Origin: Imbricaverruca yamaguchii | Lineage: Eukaryota > Arthropoda > Thecostraca > Neoverrucidae | Direction of reading: 5' to 3' | NCBI GenBank assembly: GCA_034440575.1 | Contig: JAOTOL010001236.1 | Span: forward strand, 310,001 to 374,000 | Length of the DNA: 64,000 nucleotides | In this document: in pieces, positions 11,865 to 23,400 of the stretch | How positions within the stretch are numbered: the first letter of the stretch is position 1 | Layout of the letters: the number at the start of each line of letters is the position of its first letter | Translations under genes and position numbers: made by a program | Notes under the pieces: model-generated | What the model saw: the letters and a program-made list of their open reading frames with translations, nothing else | Told to the model about the DNA's origin: nothing | Databases searched by the model: none

Positions 11865-12078
11865 AGCCAAATGGCGCATACGAGACAAACAATATAAACG
11901 CGTATACAAGGTGGGAAGTTCATACGGCCTTGGGAAGTTCGTTCGTTGTGGAGGGTATCTATTAGTGTTTTGAGACATATTTTTCGCATTAAAGTCAGTC
12001 AGATTGGACTATTAACTGGAAGGATGGAGCCTGGGTATGTAAAAGCGGATTGTAGAAACCTCCCTGACAAATCACATC

Positions 12079-15000
12079 ATGGTAGCTGAGTTTTTCTCCA
12101 AGTCCGACCTCCACGTGTCTGCTGAGATCCGGGCGGTGAAGAATCAGAGGTGAGACATGATGGTTACAGGGGGGTTTGAGATTGTGGTACAGGAGGGCGG
12201 GGGAGCAGCAGCTGGCATAATTTATTTATGCTACTGGTTTTACCAATTAAAACTGGCTGGCAGAAAATGCTGGTGGCAAAAAGGATTTTAGTAGGAATGA
12301 TGACATCAGTTGGCTGCCTATGGCTGATGGATATGGCTACATCCACAGCAATCTACAATTTCATAGACTTTTCCCCATGTTTGTACAAGGGGGGGGGAAT
12401 ATATAACATGCATCAAAGGTGGTAAATGCAATGAATAGGTTAGGGCACCATTACTCCATATCATGCACATAGTGTCCCCTAAGACAAGTATGATGGTCAT
12501 AATTTGGCCTTGTTACTTGTAAGTTGGAATTTACCCCTATTCTTTAACATGCCCATCAGCTGATATTCTAAATTTTTGTAGATACAGAAAATAATAGTTA
12601 GCAACCATAGATCACTGACTGACATGGGGCCTAGTGATCATTTGGCAACTTCAAACAGGTCAAATAATTGTATTGTTCACAGAAATGCTTAAAGCTGTGT
12701 CAGCAGGCCTCGCATACATGCCATGGCATATGATTTATGTGCATGTTAAGTTTGCAGGTACAAATGTGCTTACCTAGGTACCTATACCCACCATTTAGAT
12801 GTGGTCAGTTGACAAAAGGATCATGAATTTCTGTAAAATTGGAATGAATCATTTCATGCAGAATATTAAAAGACAGGCTCACACATACCATGTGTTGACA
12901 ACCTGGGTGGGCATTTCTGGCACTTACCAGTTTAAAGCAAGTTTTTTCCTTATCCTCAGTGAAAACAAAAATAATGACACTTGTTTGTTTTCATGGTAGC
13001 ACTGAACAACATATCTAACTTACCAGTTTAAGCCAGGTTTAACCAGGGAAAATTGGCAATAATTAAAGCATTCACTATTATGCACATGGTAATTTGGGTG
13101 GCTTTCTTTGGTTGGTATCATGTCACCACATAAATATGAATTCATATCATTCTGCTAGTAGGTAATGTTTTATTCCAATTTGCCATAAATTCATGATCAT
13201 TTTGTCAACAGACTACATTGACATGGTAAAGAATTGATGTGCCCACAGACCTAACATGCATGGAGATCCTGAACCATGGGGCATATGTAAGAACTGCCTT
13301 CCTAGCTTTAGGCACTTATGTGCACCAGACAGACTTCGGTATGTTTTTACATTGTCAAATGACCACTAGACTCAATGTATAGGTATGCATGCTGAAATAG
13401 TTGTTGCCACTTTATGCCACTAGCAATTTCTGCTAGCTGGTTTAAATGACTAAAACCTGGTGGCATAAATCGTTTCTTCTGCCCACCCTACTACCAGCTA
13501 AATAAAAATTGAACAAAATGTCCTGGTGCTGAAAATGAAGGCTTGCAAAATTATGTCTGCGGAAACAGCAGGAGTTGGATATTCATGTTCATTTTGGTAT
13601 GGGTTAGGTTAGGTCTGGTTAGGTTAGGAATCCTCTCAGCTGTCTTCACATGAATATCAAAATGAATATGAATATCCAACTCCTGCTGTCTTCACAGACA
13701 TTTAAAAATTGTAATTTCGGACACAATTTGCAAGTTGCAAGTGGTTCAAGTGCTATAAATGAGTTTTTTTTCCAGCCAAAATGCCTACCCTGTATTGATA
13801 TGTATAATGATTTCCAATGTTTTAATACCTGGTTTTAATTGTTAACATTTCAATAGGCTAATGATCTGGTTCCACATACCAGTCGCCTGCCTGACTTATA
13901 CTTTTTACATGTGTTGAATACCATGTATTCAACACATGTAAAAAGTATAAGTGAGCCTGGCAACTCACAAGTCCCAAAATGTTGATGGCACATATCTGTC
14001 AAACTCACTAAGCCAATAGTTATTGAACATGAGAGTGGGGAACACAATTTTACCCCTTGTGTTCCTACTCAAACTAGGGTGAGCATTTCAGCTGGGAGAA
14101 ACTAATTTTTGTGACATCAGTTCTAAACCAGATTTGACTGGCGAAAAAATGGTAGAAAATGGCAATAATTAAAACCTTAGAAGTGATGCACCACACCATT
14201 TTCGTTTAGGGAGGGGGCATATGCCCATTCCCACCTGGATCCGCCACTGCATGCCACCACAGATTATTCAACCTATTTTGCCAATTCATATTCCTACGTT
14301 TTAATTTCATGTCATTATGTTATTACTGTCTCAATTCTTTCTGTTAACAGTGTTTCGACTGCCATCATTTTTTTTTTGTATTATCTCAGTCTTGAAACCT
14401 GTTTTGTAATTTAATTCGGGCCGTGCTCCTGACCTATTTTTTTAAAAATAAATATGCTGTTCTCATCTTTAATTGTCAGACGCCATAACATTTTTATTGG
14501 GTTCACCTGATGCTTTTTTTAACATGAAAATAAGTGTGATTGAAATGAAAACGTGTCTCTTTAGTTTCAATTGACAATAACCCATTATCATCTCCAAGGC
14601 CCTTATTTCTTCAGGGGGGGGGGTCAATTGTTATACAAACTACATTGATCATCACTACATCTCATAATATGTATTTGTTGCAGGGCTTCACGTGCAAGCT
14701 ATGGTGAAGATGCGGTCGGGTACGTGTGTGTCAAGATTATGTGGAGCAAGGTGATGGTCAAGGGCAAGATCACCCCAGAGCATAAGATTCGTCAGCCTCC
14801 ATATGATGTTATCGTCACCATCGACACAGTGGAGAGATGCATCACAGATGCAACCTGCTTTGGATGCAAGGCACAGAAAGGTGGTTGCAAGCATGGGATC
14901 GCATTCGTGTTTTGGATTTTGCGCCGCAGCGAGGAGGAGTCTGTGACCGGTGTCAAATGCTACTGGAAGAAGGCAGCCCTGTCTAGCCTCAAACAACTTG

Positions 15001-15904
15001 CTCCTTATGTTGTTTCTGCAGATGAGGCCAGGCTGAAGCACAAGGAGCCCAAGGTGAACGCTGAGCAGTTCCGTGAGGCCGCGGCTGCCTTCCTTTCCGA
15101 AAAGGGCATCGGTGCAAGAGCACAGGCCCTCAAGCTCATGGGCTTGGTGGCGATGATGGGCGACAGTTGTTTGTGGACAGGCTTGTCCATGGGTACTTGG
15201 GTGCCACTGCCGAAGAAAACATGGCCATGGCCAGCTTCCTCGGACACTGCGAGACGATGGTTTCTGACGCGGACTGTGAGATGGCGGAGCGACTGACAAG
15301 GCAACAGAAGAACACACCCGTCTGGCATCACCTCCGGTGCGGCCGCATCACCGCATCGCGCCTGCACGAAGTGGCTCACTGTCGCAAAGGCGATGGATAC
15401 CTAGTGGAGTCACTGCTGGGCGCTGTCCAGTTCACCGGGAATGCAGCGACGAAGAGGGGTAACCAGTTGGAAGCTGGCGTGCTCGCTGAAGTGAACAAGC
15501 TTGTGGAAAGGCCGTGTGACAGCTGTGGACTATTTGTGGTGAGGGAGTGCGCTGTGTTCGGCGCGAGCCCTGATGCCGTGATTCGTGGACCGGATGGTAC
15601 AATCACGGCAGTGGTGGAGGTGAAGTGTCCGACTTCCGTTTCAAGCACGGCCAACTATGTGAGTGGCGGCTTCATAAACCCGAAATATCGGGCGCAGGTG
15701 CAGCTGCAGATGCTGCTGACAGGATGTCGGTCGGCGTACTTCTGTGTGGCCGCACCCGATTTCGAGAAAACCAAGAAAGTTGTAGTGTATGGCGATAAGC
15801 TCTGTGCTGACTTCCTGAACCCTCTGTTAGAGCAGGCAAAGGCGTTCTGGTTCTATGCTGTGTTCCCACAGCTGATCGCAGGCTGTGAAAATGTTCCACA
15901 GTGA
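12079..15904 (+). CDS. SWIM zinc finger / YqaJ-type (lambda-exonuclease-like) nuclease gene of the transposon
   Basis: The putative first exon, 12,079-12,149, starts at an ATG (MVAEFFSKSDLHVSAEIRA...) and ends at AG|GTGAGA in phase 2. Exon 2 starts at 14,684 after TTGTTGCAG, and the joined codon AGG keeps the frame into ASRASYGEDAVGYV. A SWIM zinc finger follows (CFGC...GGCKH, about 14,860-14,895). Then comes the YqaJ/PD-(D/E)XK nuclease core: CGRITASRLHEV, KRGNQLEAGV, GASPDAVI, the ExK motif VEVKCP (about 15,617) and QVQLQMLLTG. The frame changes once near 15,150-15,170; this could be a one-base error or a short intron (a GTGAAC donor at 15,052 fits phase 0). The stop is at 15,902-15,904. 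Upstream exons may be missing. Such nucleases resect DNA ends; a role in transposon excision or repair is inference. Confidence 0.7.
13556..13697. repeat. inverted repeat enclosing TTAGGTTAGG motifs
   Basis: The 31-bp arms 13,566-13,596 and 13,658-13,688 (CAGCAGGAGTTGGATATTCA...) differ at one base and continue imperfectly outward. The loop contains GGGTTAGGTTAGGT and GGTTAGGTTAGG, the arthropod telomere-like word. Likely a small foldback or MITE. Confidence 0.6.
13894..13952. repeat. perfect 27-bp inverted repeat with 5-bp spacer
   Basis: Arms 13,894-13,920 and 13,926-13,952 (ACTTATACTTTTTACATGTG...) are exact reverse complements around CCATG. Confidence 0.85.
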
Positions 15905-16690
15905 GATGTTTGATGCCGTTGATGCTTGGTACTGCCATTTGCAGCATTACATATATCTCATTTGAGAGATATATGTAATCGATTTAGCAAAGTTAGTGTG
16001 TGTACCTGATGTCCGCTTTGAAGTGTTCGGTCACTCTAAAGTCGGTACACTTATTAACTGGACGTCACAACGGCATCAATGGGCGTTACATGGTTGGCAA
16101 GACTTTCCGAAGCTGTACTATGTTGTATATTGTAGTTATGTGAGCGTGATAGCATGGCATATATCACCAACCACAGTTTAGAAGCTTGTTCAAACATCAT
16201 AATAGACATATCCAGAATGTCACGTTACGAACGTTTTCTGATAGACAAAGACTGGCTTCGTGCAGGAGATGCATTGTTGAAACGTCACATGCGGCACTGT
16301 GTGCGGTAATCTACCTATACAAATATTAACTGCAGTGATTTAGCGACCGATCAGCATGTTTACCTCGCGGCTAATTTTGATAAGACTAACTCACGTTGGC
16401 AAGGGAAAAGCATAACTCAGAAAATACCGTTAGCTCAGGGGGTGGGGAGCTCTGCGTACATGATTCGAAATGTTGACGCTTGCCATTATAAGACTCGAGA
16501 AGCCGCCGGCGAGCATAATTTACATATGGCATCACATTAGTATATTTGCAACACAAACGCATCACACACGAGTAAAAACAACACGATTCCAATCCACACA
16601 GTCAGTGAAATACTCTCAAATAAGCAAGATACACCACGCTGATCAGGGCATAATCCCCCCCCCCACCAGGTGGTGCTGGTCCCCACGTAG
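15905..16690. other. intergenic region inside the transposon
   Basis: No gene recognised. A 14-bp hairpin (15,946-15,959 and 15,966-15,979, ATTACATATATCTC, loop ATTTGA) lies just after the YqaJ stop and might mark the transcript 3' end. No clear AATAAA was assigned. Confidence 0.4.
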
Positions 16691-16905
16691 GTACAGGCGG
16701 TCTAATATGTATCTCCATGGATGCCGGTAGTGGATGTCAAAATCCCGGGATTCGTCAATCTCAGGATTCCTGGATTTACAAATCCCATTCACGGGATATC
16801 CCGTGATTGGTATTAAGAAATCCCGAACTCCTGGGATTGACGAATCCCAGGGTTTTGACATCCAACTACTGGCATCGAGGGTGATACATATTAGACCGAC
16901 TGTAC
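16691..16905. mobile_element. 215-bp foldback MITE
   Basis: Nearly the whole length is one imperfect palindrome. Left GTACAGGCGGTCTAATATGT mirrors right GTACAGTCGGTCTAATATGT (reverse strand), with further paired blocks GGATGTCAAAA and GGGATTCGTCAATC. It lies between the two transposon genes. Confidence 0.7.
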
Positions 16906-17008
16906 ATAGCCATCTATCGTCTAGCGGTCCTATTATTACTGTTGCAGCTCCCCGTGACAACCACATGCAGTGCAGCATATCAGCATATACATATGCATCA
17001 CTTACATA

Positions 17009-17427
17009 CAGGGGCGTATTTAGGGGAGGGGGCCATGCCACCCTTGGCAAAAAAAGGCGCCCTTCGGATCCACCCGGCACACTCGCCGGACACGCTTCCC
17101 CCCCTCCCAGGATCGGAGATGCGCGCTCTAGGATCCACCCGGCGCCCTCGCCAGACACGCTGCCCCCCCCCCCCCCATTCCAGGATCGAAGAGCGGGACC
17201 TCTCGGATCCGCTCGGCACCCTCGCCAGACACGCTTCCCACCCACCCCTCACCCAGGATCGGAGCTGCGCCCTACCCCCGATCCACCCGGCGCGCTCGCC
17301 AGACACGCTTACCACCACCACCCCCCAGGATCCGAAACGGTGGCCAGCCAAAGTCAAACCCCAATCTTCGAGGCGCCCTTCTACTAGTTGCCCCCCCCCC
17401 CTTGACCAAATCCTAAATACGCCACTG
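17009..17427. mobile_element. hAT-like MITE with an internal minisatellite
   Basis: The ends CAGGGGCGTATTTAGG and CCTAAATACGCCACTG are inverted repeats. The flanking octamers CTTACATA (17,001-17,008) and CATACATA (17,428-17,435) match at 7 of 8 positions, fitting the 8-bp duplication of hAT elements. The interior (about 17,060-17,345) is four or five degenerate units of about 60 bp built on GGATCCACCCGGC...CTCGCCAGACACGCTT. Long frames across it are repeat artefacts. Confidence 0.6.
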
Positions 17428-17470
17428 CATACATATGCACACACATTTACACACCTAATATATAGTTATT

Positions 17471-20400
17471 TTACACTTTAGTCAAATCGTGTTGCAGATT
17501 GACGAATCCACAAACGGTACGCATTATCCTATCTAACTGCGGAACCATTGCTGATTCCGCAACTGCATGCGGTTTCACCATTGTAAACTCTCTGATTCGC
17601 CTGATGGCTCTCTCCACATGAACTCTCAAGCTAGCCACTTGCTTAGAGAAGAACACCCTATGGGACTCCGGAATGTCACTGCTGCTCACAGAGTCCGGTC
17701 GCACCAGGTAACACCCCTTAGATCGCAAGAGTGGCTCAATGCTCTTGAAACCCCGATCTCCCATCACAACCATTCCGGGCTCCAGACTATCCATGAAGCC
17801 AGAACACTCTGTGATCTCAATGTCCGATGTCCGACCACCATAACCCCCTGACACAAAGTTAATCATGCCACCAGGCACAATAGATACCAGGTACTTAACG
17901 GTGTTGCAGTTTTTGTACGCCGACCATGTCTGTGACTGTTTCACCGCGCCCACGGGCTTTTCAATTTCAATTTCGAGACAGTCGATGATACAAGTAACTC
18001 GACTAAAGCGAGCCTTGAACGCCAGCGGTAGATTAGCGCGAATTTCGTCATTGGACGGCCAGAACACAAACGAATGAATGTATGCCGCTATCTGGGGTAG
18101 CACCACGTTCCATATACGGCTGGCATATTGTCGCGATATGCCGAAGTCATCAGCTACCAGTTTCGAAGTCCGATCTTGCTTAATCTTCAACATCACCATA
18201 CAGCATGCATCATATGTACATAATCTTGAATTTTTCTTACAAACACCTGTAACCTGCTGAGCTATTAGCTCAAGAACGGCAGCTCCCTCCTCATTCAGCC
18301 CCATATAATCCTTAGGGTTCTTTCTGCAAAGTGCTCTGATTCTTTCCAGATTCGATATGTCCTGCACGTCCACTTCGTCAGCCAACTCATCATTTGACTC
18401 CCTATCGGCGGGCGTGTAAGTGTAACCCATCGCTGTCATCAACATCGCACGCACCACTTACCGTTTTCCTAGAACTACACACAGGATCAGTCTGTGCTTC
18501 GGCTGATGTCAGCATTTTTTCGTGCTGGGTCGATGCGTCACTGTCCACCACCGCCTGGACACCAATGTCAACTGCAGCACCGAGTGGGCCATCAACAGCT
18601 AGTACAGGTTCTGGCTGCTCCCCAGATGAGTTATCCCGGTCAGAGTTATCCTGTGCGAAAATAAAACAAGTAGTTAAAATGCATGTGCGAATCATATCAT
18701 AACATAACAATCATGACATAACATGAGTTTCATATTGATGGGTCAAACTGTGCTGGTGGCTGCACCTTAAACATTTTTGAAGGTAGGTTCACTTGACCTG
18801 ACCTAGTGACATGACCTTGGGGTCCAAATTTTCTGGAAAGTTGCGCAAAGGATGAGGGAATAGGCAGGTGAAAAACGGCGGAGCTGCGCGACGCCATTTT
18901 CACTTTGTTTTCAAAACCCATTTCTGGGGCGGGCTAAATCTCTCCCCCAGCACAGTGCAAGTAAGATGCAGGTGCATGAATGGGATAGGATTCCTAGGTG
19001 CTATCCTCATAGGCAATGCAAATAGTAACTCACCAAATGTACTGTTGCTGATAGTGCTTCGGATAAATGCCTCCGATGGTCCCGCTTTGCAGCAGTCAAT
19101 CTGGCCCGCTCCTTGTGACGCCCTTGGCACTCAAAGTTGTGAGGAACTTTGCCTTTCTCGAGGAGAAGTCGTCCAGCCATCAGCTTGAAGCGAGTGAAGT
19201 TGACAGTATCATCCTTCAGCTGCAAAAACATGACAGCATCGTTAAATTTGACAAGATGTCATGTATGTATGAATGCAGCTCATGCCATAATCATACAGTG
19301 ATTGCCCATCATTTATGGTATAAATCTGATCAAAGATTGACTTAGTACAAATCTGACAGTGTGACAGAAGTGAACCTAACTAATTTATTGACAGTAAATT
19401 GACAGAAAATCAGAGAAATTGACCTAATTTATTGACAGGAAATCATGGTCAGAGCACAGAAAACAGTGTTAGGCACTTAACTTAGGCAGTAAAATGGCTT
19501 GAATTTGATAGTCCAGGCCCCATACTCACATCAATGATAATTCCAAGATTGGATTAGGGTAGGTACTACTCAGATCACATTCCTTGGGTTTTGACAGTCT
19601 TTGGTATCAAATTCCCTGAAAATCCATCCCTAGTAGAAGTGGCCTCCATCCCATGTTCACAAAAATGGCAATGGTAGAGCAGGCACTACATGAATTGCAC
19701 GATGATGGTTAGGCTGGGTTAGGTTCAACCTGCCAAATCATGTGATGCCTGCTTGACCAATAGGGGAAGGCGGGGTAATACTGACACCATAAGCATTTTT
19801 GTTCATAACTCAGCTATTTATTTCAGTTGGATGGTTATCATTTTACCATTCCATAGCATTAGGACCAGGCTTTCTGGTAAACTCCATTTTGATGGATAAC
19901 TTAAATTTAGATACCATTTGTAGCACATCGAAAAAAAAGTCCACAAAAATCAGTGCCAGACACCCCATGCTGCATCAATCAACTATTTTAAATGACAAGG
20001 GCAATGCTTATTTTTTTGTTTTTTGTTTGGTTTCATTTCCAGACACCCATTCATGCTTCATTCATTCAACTATTTTAGAATTGGCAGGTATGTTTCACAA
20101 CTTAAATTTTGAAAGAACTGATATAAGGAATGGAAATCACCACCCAGAAACACTGAAAAATAAAGTAGTTTCGGGCAATGCTGGTCGACAAGGCACAGAT
20201 GAAAGGGCAATGCTGGATGTGTGTCTGTCATTACCAGATTGGAGTTATCGAAGCAAGCAAATGCAGTGTGCGGAGAATGCCAACTGCTCTCATTCTTTAG
20301 TTCACAAGGCTAAAGCTAGATTTGGGGGCAAAAATTACACTTTAAAACAACTTTTCTGGGCCCATTTGGAAAATTTAATAGCATCAATCAAAAGATATCG

Positions 20401-23400
20401 GTAAATTAAAAAACTAAATTTGCCGCCAGGTGTCTAGTGTGTCGTGGCGGTAAATTTGCCGCCAGGTGTCAAGGTGGAAGCACGTCGGTGTCGAGCTCCA
20501 GCTTTCAGATAAGTGTAGAAAAAGGGAGGAGTCTAAGAGTAAAAAGTGAAAAAAAATTTAAAAATAACTTTTTTTAAAAAATTATAATGTTTTTAAAAAA
20601 AAAAAATTTTTTTTTAAAAAAAAAAAAAAAATTAAAAAAAAAAAAAAACACAACCCAACATCTTTTTTCTTCACTTCTTTGTTTTTTTTGTCTAAATTTT
20701 TTTTTTTGGTTTTTTTTTTATTTTCTTAATTTTTTTTTATTTTTTAAAAAATTAGTTTACAGTTTAAAAACAAAAAGAAAGGGCCCCCGAGCTCCAGGTT
20801 TCCAGATAAGTCGCTGCAGAACAGGGCAGTACTCTAGTCTAAGCTGTGGATAGGTGCTTAGCAATTACTTCTCTTGTTATATTTCATTAGGTTTTATCTT
20901 ATAAGCATTTTCGTAGCACGCAAACTATACTATATTAACCTAGCGACGCCGCAGGACGCCATCTTTGGCTTCGGCGTGTTCTCGACTCTTCGATTTCTGT
21001 ACTAGGAGATATTACAAGTGTGTAGATTTGATAAGTACATTAGACAACATTCATACTATCCTAACATACTTTATTTATTTTTGTGTGCATAGTGTGTTTG
21101 GTGTTGAAGTTTAAGATAGTTTAATTAGTAGTAAGTTGGGGGTATTCATAAGTGCTGTGTGACTGTTCATTTCTGTCTAGCCATAAGTGATATCAAAGGG
21201 ATATTTATATAGTTGTCTACTTGTGAGGAAGACAATTAGATTAGACATCTTGTTTAGTTATTTAATTTATTTAAAAAAACAAAACAAAACAAAAAAACAA
21301 ACAATTGTTTAATAGTTTCTGCTTTTCTTGAGGCACTCAGATATTTAACTGACAGTATAGGAGGTAGCGCTTTATAGTGAATGATAGTTAGCTTTTTTGT
21401 CGGTTGTTTAGCAAGTGTGTTTGGTGTTGAAGTTTAAGATAGTTTAATTAGTAGTAAGTTGGGGGTATTCATAAGTGCTGTGTGACTGTTCATTTTCTGT
21501 CTAGCCATAAGTGATATCAAAGGGATATTTATATAGTTGTCTACTTGTGTGGAAGACAATTAGATTAGACATCTTGTTTAGTTATTTAATTTATTTAAAA
21601 GAAAACAAAACAAAAAAAACAAAACAATTGTTTAATAGTTTCTGCTTTTCTTGAGGTACTCAGATATTTAACTAACAGTATAGGAGGTAGCGATTTATAG
21701 TGAATGATAGTTAGCTTTTTTGTCGGTTGTTTAGCAAGTTAATTTAGCAAGTTAATTTGAATCTAAATCTAGGCATAAGCTGCAGCGTTTAGGATGGTTT
21801 CGACCAGGATGCAGGCACTAGAGGAAGAAATTAGGACCCTTAAGGCAGAGGTTTCCAACCTCAAGGCTGCCCTTGTTGCACAGGGTAGGCAAGATAAGGC
21901 AACAAGGGGTCAATCCGTAGCAGGGACATCATATGCCCAGGTGGTCGCAGGCCACCAGGTAGCTGAGGTTTCCCCTACTGTGGAGGTGGCTGGGATCTCT
22001 CAAGAGGGAGTGTTAATAGTGTTAATAGTGAACAGAGGAGAGGTAGTTCTGGTAGGTCACAGGAGGGGAAGTGGCATGAGGTCAGGGGGTGGAGGATTTG
22101 GAGACGCGAACCTAAGGAAAGGGTCAGTGAGTGGCAGGTGGCAGGTGGTAGGAGCGGGAGGAAGTGTAGCCGACCGGCCCAGCGGGCAGGCATAGTAACA
22201 GCAAATATGTTCCAGGCATTAGATGACTGCCCCCAGGATAGCAGTAGTAAGGAGTCAGTGCTGGTCATAGGAGACTCTCGTGTGCGTCATTTAGAGCGGG
22301 TATTTTGTAAAGGTAGGAGGGACAGGAGGTGCATCACCAGGCCTGGTGCCAAGGTGAAGGACCTGGTAACTGCGGTGGCACAGGTCACCAGTGATCACCA
22401 GTTTAACACAGTCATAGTGCATGTAGGGGTAAATAACATAGGTCATACTAGGAGCGAGGAGCTTCTGCGGGAGTACAGGGCCCTTCTGGCCACCCTGAAG
22501 GGTACCAATAGAGTGCTTGTAACAGGAATTTTGCCTAGGGCTAGAGCCTCCCCTGAGTGGAGCTCTAGGGCACTGGCAGCTAACACCAGGGTAGGAAAGC
22601 TCTGCCAGGAGCTAGGTTTTACATTTGTAGACGAGTGGAGCAGGTTTTATGCATCGTGGGACCTCTATCAGAAGGATGGCCTGCATTTTTCTGAGAAGGG
22701 GGTCCATGTGTTAGGCAAAGTATATGAGCATGTCCTTCAGGGAAACTAGGAAATGGGGTGGGGAGGGATGAAATTGCATTGCCAACTCAGGAATATTCCA
22801 ATAGTGTCAGCCAAGGCAATAGAACCTCAAAGTCTGCAAATAGGGACAGCAGCAACTCAAGGGGACAGAGTTATAGTTCATCTAGTGATAAAAGAACTCC
22901 TCAATATGAAAAAGCCAAAGGTGGTTATGGAGCATTTGTTAAGTGTATGATGTTTAATGCTCAGAGTATCCGTTCCAAATTTGATGAGTTCAAGTGTTAT
23001 GTTGCTGAGGAGAAACCGGATTTTGTTTGCATTACGGAGGCATGGGTCAGTGAAGGATATTTTGGAGATAACTTACAGGACTATGAGATCCAGGGATACA
23101 ATATGTTTTCGTGCAATAGGGGTCCAGCAATGAAAGGGGGTGGTGTAATGCTCTATGTGAATAGCTTATTCAGTTCTCAAAAAGTAGCAGGTGGGGATAA
23201 AAATGTGTCTGTGGAGTCCATTTGGCTTGATGTCACTGTGGGAAAAGGCAACAGCAATACTCTTAGGATAGGAGCTTTCTACCGATCAGGAACCCTGCCA
23301 CATTCTCAGCAACTGGAGCTTGACAAGGTGATTTGTGAGGAAATCAGTAGAAACTTTAAGAGGAAGTGCCTTATTCTCGGTGACTTTAATCTAAAGGTTA

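Larger units (their letters stand above)
12150..14683 (+). other. 2.5-kb intron of the YqaJ gene with hairpin repeats
   Basis: No coding sequence was recognised. It holds a TTAGG-containing inverted repeat (13,556-13,697), a perfect 27-bp hairpin (13,894-13,952) and poly-T/poly-G runs. It starts GTGAGA and ends TTGTTGCAG. Confidence 0.5.

Noticed and set aside
14688..15379. Minus-strand frames opposite the YqaJ gene
   Set aside because: Complementary shadows; SWIM and nuclease motifs are on the plus strand.
16643..17481. Pro-rich and Gly-rich open frames on both strands
   Set aside because: They run across the foldback MITE and the GC-rich minisatellite of the hAT-like element; no domain recognised.
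18433..18461. A 29-bp intron (GTAAGT to GACAG) between transposase exons 3 and 4
   Set aside because: Too short for splicing and it gives the wrong phase; the 100-bp intron ending GTGCAG keeps phase 0 into the DDE_4 domain.
19799..20404. 201-codon open frame, plus strand
   Set aside because: No motif, AT-rich, lies inside the TA-flanked element just within its left end; probably chance.
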